From contig WRCU01000026.1 of NCBI GenBank assembly GCA_009783805.1, positions 1 through 10,565 on the forward strand: a stretch of 10,565 nucleotides of DNA. Reading direction: 5' to 3'. The translations under genes were made by a program, and so were the position numbers. Source of the stretch: Oscillospiraceae bacterium (GTDB taxonomy: Bacteria; Bacillota; Clostridia; WRCU01). The first letter of the stretch is position 1. Each line of letters starts with the position of its first letter. Below are positions 5,512-10,565 of this stretch, piece after piece. Below the pieces are notes generated by a model. That model had not been told where the DNA came from. It did not search any database and saw only the letters and a program-made list of their open reading frames with translations.

Positions 5512-7416
5512 ATGGAGAGGATAAGCTTCAAGGCGGACATCTGCGTCGTCGGCGGCGGCCTGTCCGGCATATGCGCCGCCATCGCGGCCGCCAGGCTCGG
5601 GTCCAGGGTCGCGGTCATGCATGACAGGCCCATGTTCGGCGGCAACGCGTCGAGCGAGGTGAGGATGTGGGTCTGCGGCGCGCACGGCCCCAACAACAGG
5701 GAGACGGGGCTGGCCGAGGAGCTGGAGCTGGAGAACTTCCGCATCAACCCCATGCGCAATTACGGCATATGGGACGGCGTCCTCTACGAAAAGGTCATGG
5801 CGGAGGGGAATGCCACCGCGTTCCTCAACTGCGCCTGCTGCATGGCCGACATGCGCGGCCGCGGCCCGGGCGGCAGGGCCGTCAAGTCCGTCACCGGCTA
5901 CCAGACGACCACGCAGCGATGGGTGGACGTGGAGGCCGAGATATTCATCGACTGCTCAGGCGACAGCGTCCTCGCGGGCCTGACGGGCGCGGACCACAGG
6001 ATCGGCAGGGAAGGCCGGCTCGAGCATGGGGAGTCGATAGCCCCGGACGAGCCCGACGGGCTGACCATGGGGATGTCATGCCTCCTGCAGTTTCGGCGGA
6101 CGGGCCGCAGGTCCATATATACCCCCCCCGCCCGCGCCTACAAGTACAAGTCCTCCGACCTGCCTCATAGGGTCCCCGCCAAGTCGATCGTCGACGAGAA
6201 TTTTTGGTACATCGAGCTCGGCGGCATGGGCGGCGGCGCCGGATGCACCGAAAGGACGCGCGACGAGCTGCTGCGCGTCGCATGGGGGGTCGCCGACTAC
6301 GTCAAGAACGGCGGCGACTACGACGCGGACCATTGGGAGTTGGACTGGGTGGGCTTCCTGCCCGGGAAGCGCGAGAGCCTCCGGTACGTGGGCGACCATA
6401 CCCTGACGCAAGGCGACGTGGAGTCCGGCGGCGCCTTCGACGACATAGTGGCCTACGGCGGCTGGACGATGGACGACCACCACCCCGGCGGGTTCCTGCA
6501 CGGCGGGCCCCCGACAATCTTCCACCCCGCGCCGTCGCCGTACGGGATCCCGTACCGATGCCTATACTCCGCCAACGTGCCCAACCTCATGTTCGCGGGC
6601 CGCAACATCAGCGCGACGCACTCCGCCCTCAGCTCGACGAGGGTGATGGCCACGTGCATGGGGTTGGGCCAGGCCTCCGGCACGGCCGCCCACATGGCCG
6701 TCCGATCCGGGGTGACGCCCAGGGGCGTGTATCAGAGCGGCGACCTCCTGGGTGGGCTGCAGCAGTCGCTCATGGACCAGGACTGCTTCCTGCCGTACCT
6801 GAGGAGGAGGGTCTCGGACCTGACCGCGTCGGCGACCCTCGACCCCCGATACGAGCCGCTGCGCAACGGGTTCGACAGGCCTATCCCTCTTGCGGCCATG
6901 TCCGGCCTGGTAAGGGGGAACACCCAAGGCGCGTCCGGCGGGGCCCGCGCCCATGCCGGTGGAACCCCCACGTCGTCGAAGCCGGCGTTCGCCGAGAACG
7001 GCGTCACGCTCCGCCTGGGCGAGCGCGTGGAGTTCATGTATGGTGAGCCGCGAACGGTGAGGGGCATGCGCCTCGTCTTCGACAGCGACCTGGACAGGGC
7101 TACCGTAAGGCCCATAAACCCCATGAACGAGATGAGGGCGGCCCTGACCCACAACATGATGTCCAACCGCCCTTTGGACTTCGACGGGATCCTATTCCCG
7201 GAGACCATGGTATCGGACTTCCTGGTCGAGGCGGTCCGCGATTCCGGGCGGGAGGTCCTGGCGAAGGTCGAGGGCAACCGCATGAGGCTCGTGAGGCTCG
7301 GGTTCGGCGAGCCGGCCGAAAAGGTGCGCGGGTTGGCGTTCACCCCCCTGAAGACCACGGGGAGGGAGCCTTGGCGCGCCGAAAACGCGCGCGTCTTCTC
7401 CGTCGACATATTATGA
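5512..7416 (+). CDS. FAD-dependent oxidoreductase (PF12831-type)
   Basis: A 634-residue flavoprotein. The N-terminus has the dinucleotide-binding loop CVVGGGLSGICAA (11-23). The FAD domain continues with FGGNASSEVR (42-51) and FIDCSGDS (145-152). The GKRESLRYVGDHTLTQGDV stretch (285-303) and LMFAGRNISATHSALSSTR (359-377) are characteristic of the family annotated as FAD_oxidored, PF12831. From about 440 to 634, after a Gly/Ala/Ser linker, there is a C-terminal beta-rich extension of unclear role. Substrates of this family are mostly uncharacterised; members often lie near carbohydrate genes. Here it follows pgi and faces away from a Gfo/Idh dehydrogenase, which suggests sugar or glycoside oxidation, but this is inference. 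The ATG follows AGGTCAGGGG with good spacing. A run of eight C (6122-6129) lies in the coding sequence. Confidence 0.9.
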   Translation: MERISFKADICVVGGGLSGICAAIAAARLGSRVAVMHDRPMFGGNASSEVRMWVCGAHGPNNRETGLAEELELENFRINPMRNYGIWDGVLYEKVMAEGNATAFLNCACCMADMRGRGPGGRAVKSVTGYQTTTQRWVDVEAEIFIDCSGDSVLAGLTGADHRIGREGRLEHGESIAPDEPDGLTMGMSCLLQFRRTGRRSIYTPPARAYKYKSSDLPHRVPAKSIVDENFWYIELGGMGGGAGCTERTRDELLRVAWGVADYVKNGGDYDADHWELDWVGFLPGKRESLRYVGDHTLTQGDVESGGAFDDIVAYGGWTMDDHHPGGFLHGGPPTIFHPAPSPYGIPYRCLYSANVPNLMFAGRNISATHSALSSTRVMATCMGLGQASGTAAHMAVRSGVTPRGVYQSGDLLGGLQQSLMDQDCFLPYLRRRVSDLTASATLDPRYEPLRNGFDRPIPLAAMSGLVRGNTQGASGGARAHAGGTPTSSKPAFAENGVTLRLGERVEFMYGEPRTVRGMRLVFDSDLDRATVRPINPMNEMRAALTHNMMSNRPLDFDGILFPETMVSDFLVEAVRDSGREVLAKVEGNRMRLVRLGFGEPAEKVRGLAFTPLKTTGREPWRAENARVFSVDIL

Positions 7417-7431
7417 GGCCTAATCCTATAG

Positions 7432-7474
7432 GAAGGGGCCCCTAAGAGGCGAAGCCCGTCCCGCGCCATCCGCA
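7432..7474 (+). repeat. Intergenic repeat, copy B (after FAD oxidoreductase)
   Basis: The second copy of the element behind pgi. It contains AGGGGCCCCT (7434-7443, a perfect palindrome), then AAGAGGCGAAGCCC, a one-base change to GTCCCGC, and GCCATCCGCA. It lies in the 103-bp gap between two convergent genes. Read on the minus strand it has GGGC...GCCC followed by CCTTCCTAT, so it could help end the metallophosphoesterase transcript. A CCTATAGG palindrome (7425-7432) precedes it. The gap shows no other gene or strong terminator. Confidence 0.6.
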
Positions 7475-7519
7475 CCGGGTCCGTCGCGTGCTAGGGCATG
7501 CGAACTCGCCGCGCCGCCT

Positions 7520-8692
7520 TTATGGCCGCAGATTTAGGCGCGCCGGGTCGGCCTCGGGCAACGGGACGTCCAGGACGCTGATCTCCGGCCTCGCAAGGAA
7601 TCGCAAAGGCACCTTGACGCACCCTATTCCCGCGCTTATGTATAGCAGCCCGGCCGGGAATCCGAACAGGCCTTTCCTGACGTTCATCTTGCTCAGCCGC
7701 TCCCTGCGCAGCATCCTATACTCTAGGTGGAAAGGGGTCCATATCTGCCCCGCGTGGAAGTGGCCGCTCAATATGTAGTCAAAGGCTTTCTCCGGCAGGC
7801 CGAGGACGGCGTCCGGATTATGGGCCATGGCCAGCCTGACGTCGGCCCCCATGTCCCTAGACGCCAGGCCCTTGGCCGCGTCCATCTTCCCCGCCCTCAG
7901 GTCGTCGAACCCCGTCACCGAGACGGCGCAGACGCCCTCGCCCGGGCCCTCGGCCCATCCGCCGGAGCGCACGTCATAATGCAGCGTCTCCGTCCCGTTG
8001 GTCAGCACCGCGGCGTTCGGCTTGGCGCGTGCGATGCCTTCCGCGAACCCCCGCATGCCCTCGCACCCGCCGTCGCCGCAGGCCGCCTCGCACGCCCCGT
8101 CCAGAATGGCACCCAACCCCGCCGGGATAGCCGGGGCACCCGGACGCGCCGGGGCGGCCGAGGCGGCCGAGGCGGCCGAGGCGGCCGAGGCGCTTCTTCG
8201 GCGCCTCGCCTGGCCGTGGAAGGCCTTGTGGTCGTGGTTGCCCATGCACAGGAAGATCGGGCCGCCGAACCCGACCATGCCCATGAACCGGATGAATCGG
8301 CCGCATTCCTCGGCCTTCTCTATGTAGTCGCCGGTAAAGGCGATCATATCGGGATCTGCGCGCCTTATAGCCCCGTTGATCCTGCCCATTCCGACGCCCA
8401 GCTGCCCGACGTGCACGTCCGAAATGTGCAAGACCCTTATGTGGCCGGCCTTTCTGCCTTTCGGCGTCCTGGCCCCACCGACGCGCAGCCTGATCGCGTC
8501 GGGCGCCCCTCTTACCCCGGGTATCCTCTCGCCCTCCATGGCGGAGGCTGAGAGCCCGCCGGTCGGCGGCAGCGACGCGTACGCCAGCCGAAACCAGGCG
8601 CTTTCGAACCTCATGTACGCCAGCAGCAGCAGCCCCGCCACGACGGTCCCGCAGAAGGCCCATACGAACGCGTTAATCCCGTCCCCCCCCAT
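7520..8692 (-). CDS. Membrane-anchored metallophosphoesterase (YkuE-like)
   Basis: A 390-residue calcineurin-like phosphoesterase. One N-terminal membrane segment (about 7-26) anchors it. The full set of metal ligands is visible: Asp92 and His94 in HISDVHVG, Asp122 in FTGDY, Asn152/His153 in MGNHDH, His291 in HNPDA, and His311/His313 in GHFHAGQIWTP. Relatives such as YkuE are small membrane-associated phosphoesterases; the substrate here is unknown. Between the GNHD motif and about residue 215 there is an insertion rarely seen in relatives, with an Ala/Ser repeat (167-180) and three cysteines (201, 205, 210). The ATG at 8692 lies inside the end of hisA. A TTG at 8704 preceded by GGGGAAAGG is an alternative start adding four residues. 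It is the last gene of the leftward group and convergent with the FAD oxidoreductase. Confidence 0.88.
   Translation of the reverse strand: MGGDGINAFVWAFCGTVVAGLLLLAYMRFESAWFRLAYASLPPTGGLSASAMEGERIPGVRGAPDAIRLRVGGARTPKGRKAGHIRVLHISDVHVGQLGVGMGRINGAIRRADPDMIAFTGDYIEKAEECGRFIRFMGMVGFGGPIFLCMGNHDHKAFHGQARRRRSASAASAASAASAAPARPGAPAIPAGLGAILDGACEAACGDGGCEGMRGFAEGIARAKPNAAVLTNGTETLHYDVRSGGWAEGPGEGVCAVSVTGFDDLRAGKMDAAKGLASRDMGADVRLAMAHNPDAVLGLPEKAFDYILSGHFHAGQIWTPFHLEYRMLRRERLSKMNVRKGLFGFPAGLLYISAGIGCVKVPLRFLARPEISVLDVPLPEADPARLNLRP
8153..8192. repeat. 9-bp tandem repeat inside the phosphoesterase gene
   Basis: Four exact copies of GGCGGCCGA (8153-8188) followed by a partial GGCG. On the coding (minus) strand they encode the Ala-Ala-Ser repeat at about residues 167-180. 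The unit is a multiple of three, so slippage would lengthen or shorten the loop without a frameshift. Confidence 0.95.
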
Positions 8693-9458
8693 CGCGAGGC
8701 CCAATCGGGCCTTTCCCCATCACGGCCAACGCGGCGTATGGCAGGGAGCCGCCGAAGACGTCGAGCGCGCTGCCGACCGTGTAGTCCACCCTGCCCTTAC
8801 CGTGCGCCATTATCGCCTCTATGTCCCCCATGTCCCTGACCCCGCCCGCGTAGGTCACCGGGATGGGCGAGCCTTCCGCGCAGAGTGCGATCAGCCCGGC
8901 GTCGACCCCACCCCTCTTGCCTTCCTTGTCCACGGCATGGATCAGGAACTCGTCGCAATGCTCCGCCAGAGCGCCCATCAAACCCGCATCCAGCACGGTT
9001 TCCGTCAGGCGCGACCAGCCTCCCATCGCCACGACGTACTCGCCGCCGACGGCCGCGCAGCTCAGGTCGATGACCAGCCTCCCCTTACCGGCGATCCGGC
9101 CCATCTCCCTCAGCCTACCCATATCGGGCCTGCCATCGGGGAAGACGTAGGACGTGACTATCACGTGGGAGGCGCCGGCCTCCAGGAACGCGGCCGCGTT
9201 GCCCGGGCCGACCCCCCCGCCCAGCTGCATGCCGCCGGGCCAGGCCGTGAGCGCCGACAGCGCCTCTCCCTCGTTCCCCGGGCCCAGCATGATGACGTGC
9301 CCGCCGGTCAGCCCGTCCCTACGGAACATGGACGCGTAGTGGGCGGCGGGCAGGTCGGTCACGAAGTTCTCGCGCGGCCCGCCCGGGTCGCCGACGGTCG
9401 AGCCCACCAACTGCTTGACGCGGCCCCCATGGAGGTCTATGCATGGCCTGAAACGCAT
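8673..9458 (-). CDS. hisA: HisA, eukaryotic-type ProFAR isomerase
   Basis: Catalyses the Amadori isomerisation of ProFAR to PRFAR, the fourth step of histidine biosynthesis. It is a 261-residue (beta/alpha)8 barrel. The N-terminus RFRPCIDLHGGRVKQLVG and the VIDLSC strand match the eukaryotic HIS6 type, not the usual bacterial HisA. The two catalytic acids are present as Asp8 (CIDLH) and Asp131 (VIDLSC). Phosphate-binding glycines are seen in LGGGVG (79-84), YAGGVRD (203-209) and TVGSALDVFGG (227-237). The ATG at 9458 has AAGGTGG 8 nt upstream. It lies 44 bp after the helicase gene and overlaps the phosphoesterase gene by about 20 bp, so all three probably share a transcript. No other his gene is in the window. 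The last residues (GPRDGGGRD) are encoded across a run of eight G. Confidence 0.93.
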   Translation of the reverse strand: MRFRPCIDLHGGRVKQLVGSTVGDPGGPRENFVTDLPAAHYASMFRRDGLTGGHVIMLGPGNEGEALSALTAWPGGMQLGGGVGPGNAAAFLEAGASHVIVTSYVFPDGRPDMGRLREMGRIAGKGRLVIDLSCAAVGGEYVVAMGGWSRLTETVLDAGLMGALAEHCDEFLIHAVDKEGKRGGVDAGLIALCAEGSPIPVTYAGGVRDMGDIEAIMAHGKGRVDYTVGSALDVFGGSLPYAALAVMGKGPIGPRDGGGRD

Positions 9459-9466
9459 CTATGACG

Positions 9467-9473
9467 CCACCTT
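9467..9473 (-). promoter_or_regulatory. RBS of hisA
   Basis: The minus strand reads AAGGTGG, 8 nt before the ATG at 9458. It supports this start over the alternatives. The 44-bp gap to the helicase shows no promoter or terminator, consistent with co-transcription. Confidence 0.7.
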
Positions 9474-9502
9474 AATAATGCCGGCTATGCCTAACGGCCC
9501 GA

Positions 9503-10565
9503 CTACGCCTTACGGCCTGGCTTCGGCTTTGTGGGCCCGCCTCGCCCCGCCTGCGAACCCGCCGCCATATGGGGCGCCGTGCCGCGGCGGCCGCCGGGCC
9601 CACCGGCGTCGGCCCGATAGCGCTTGGCGCCCTGACCGCGCGAGTCGCCTCGGCCGTGCGAGCCGCCGCGGCCGCCCGCGTCCCCAGCCCCGACCGGGCC
9701 ATCACGCGCGGATTGGGCCGAACCGCCCGCGACGCGCCGCCTTCCCTTATCCGCGGTCCGGGCGGCCTTTTTCCTTACGGGCCCATGGGTCAGCCGGTAG
9801 TTCCCGCCCCCGCCGCCGACCCTATCCACGGCCTCCGACGCGGCCTCCAGCAACCCGCCGGCGTCGGCGGCCTTACCTTGACCGTCGACGGCTTTACCTT
9901 GCTTGTAGGCGGGCCTGACCCGCCTATCGGCGGCCTTGTCCCGTCCCGCCTCCGCCCCGCCGCCCCGCCGCCCCGCGGGCCTGCCATGACCGTGCGCGCC
10001 GGGGCCGGCCTTGGCGCCCAACTCGCCGGCCGGCACCATCGAGCCTTCGCGGAACCTCACCATCCCCACGCCGATCCCCAGGGCGTTCGCCATGCTCAGC
10101 AGGGGCCTAAGCTCCGCCGGAGTCGACAGCGTGATCACCTCGCCTACGGCGCCCATCCTGCCGGTCCTGCCCGACCTGTTCAAGTAAGCCGCCTTGTCGG
10201 CGGGCAGGTCGAGGTTGACCACCCGCGTGATCAACCCTATGTCCAGCCCCCTGGACATCAGGTCGGACGTGACCAGGACGGCTACCTCCCCGTGCCGGAA
10301 GGCGTTCAAGACGCGCCTCCGCTCGGCGTGGAAGGATGACCCGTGGACGCCCTCGGCACTGACCTTGTGGTACTTCAGCTTCTCCGCGACGTTCGTGATC
10401 TGGTCGCTTTTGTTTATGAAGACCATGACCCTCTCGGACGGATTCATGTTCAGGTACTTCCTCAAGGCCTCTATCTTTTTGTGGAGCGGGACCTCCACCG
10501 CCAGGTGGGTGATGGCCCTGGGCACGGCCCCACCCCCGGTCCCGTCGACCAGCTCGGCGTCCCCG
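9503..10565 (-). CDS. DEAD-box RNA helicase, N-terminal part outside window
   Basis: The reading frame is open to the right edge, so the ATP-binding first RecA domain (with the DEAD motif) is not visible. The 353 residues seen contain the second RecA domain: motif IV-like VMVFINKSD (about 46-54), motif V TSDLMSRGLDI (99-109), and motif VI NRSGRTGRMG (129-138). In motif VI, Asn129 stands where most DEAD-box proteins have His. From about 180 to the end is a long basic tail rich in Gly, Arg, Lys and Ala with RGG-like clusters and a repeated QGKAVD/QGKAAD segment, probably disordered and RNA-binding. Such helicases remodel RNA in ribosome assembly, mRNA decay or cold adaptation. A GTG at 10525 is only internal to the frame, not the real start. 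Confidence 0.92.
   Translation of the reverse strand, partial: GDAELVDGTGGGAVPRAITHLAVEVPLHKKIEALRKYLNMNPSERVMVFINKSDQITNVAEKLKYHKVSAEGVHGSSFHAERRRVLNAFRHGEVAVLVTSDLMSRGLDIGLITRVVNLDLPADKAAYLNRSGRTGRMGAVGEVITLSTPAELRPLLSMANALGIGVGMVRFREGSMVPAGELGAKAGPGAHGHGRPAGRRGGGAEAGRDKAADRRVRPAYKQGKAVDGQGKAADAGGLLEAASEAVDRVGGGGGNYRLTHGPVRKKAARTADKGRRRVAGGSAQSARDGPVGAGDAGGRGGSHGRGDSRGQGAKRYRADAGGPGGRRGTAPHMAAGSQAGRGGPTKPKPGRKA

Noticed and set aside
6204..7046. Plus-strand open frame of 280 codons overlapping the FAD oxidoreductase
   Set aside because: Out-of-frame shadow of a gene with clear FAD-binding motifs. Its product is almost all Arg, Pro and Gly.
8153..8192. CRISPR-like array
   Set aside because: The repeat is 9 bp with no spacers and lies inside a coding region, so it is a simple tandem repeat.
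9569..10339. Plus-strand open frame of 256 codons
   Set aside because: Antisense to the helicase RecA2 domain and basic tail. Its Pro/Arg/Ala-rich composition is a GC artefact.

Overview
The window is a GC-rich bacterial chromosome segment, densely packed and with short intergenic gaps. It looks like a GC-rich anaerobe of Firmicutes/Clostridia type, but this placement is an inference. The supporting signs are: a glucose-6-phosphate isomerase of the roughly 450-residue Gram-positive kind; a VanS/PhoR-like histidine kinase whose H-box resembles clostridial ones; strong Shine-Dalgarno sequences; a sigma70-type promoter; and frequent AGG (Arg) and ATA (Ile) codons despite the high GC. No rRNA, tRNA, transposase, phage gene or CRISPR array was seen.

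Left part (1-3879, all minus strand, so transcription runs right to left). A divergent promoter region at about 3960-4100 launches a leftward group: a membrane-anchored TPR protein with a duplicated Asp/Gly-rich tail, then (5 bp later) a Gfo/Idh/MocA-family sugar dehydrogenase. A strong hairpin follows. Then comes an OmpR-family response regulator, whose stop codon overlaps the GTG start of a sensor histidine kinase. The kinase is cut by the left edge.

Middle part (4028-7416, plus strand). The same divergent region drives glucose-6-phosphate isomerase. A 634-residue FAD-dependent oxidoreductase of the PF12831 type follows 71 bp downstream. An intergenic element lies behind each of these two genes, and the two copies are clearly related in sequence. 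The second copy sits in the gap between the convergent oxidoreductase and metallophosphoesterase genes.

Right part (7520-10565, minus strand). A DEAD-box RNA helicase (N-terminal part outside the window), a HisA isomerase of the eukaryotic type, and a membrane-anchored YkuE-like metallophosphoesterase lie head to tail with a 44-bp gap and then a short overlap. They probably form one transcript.

Functionally, the window combines a possible carbohydrate redox group (isomerase, FAD oxidoreductase, NAD(P)-type sugar dehydrogenase) around a shared control region, a two-component system, and a housekeeping RNA/histidine/phosphoesterase group. No wholly new system can be demonstrated. The most unusual points are the repeated intergenic element, the paired inverted repeat around the isomerase promoter, and the two low-complexity protein insertions that are encoded by DNA tandem repeats.
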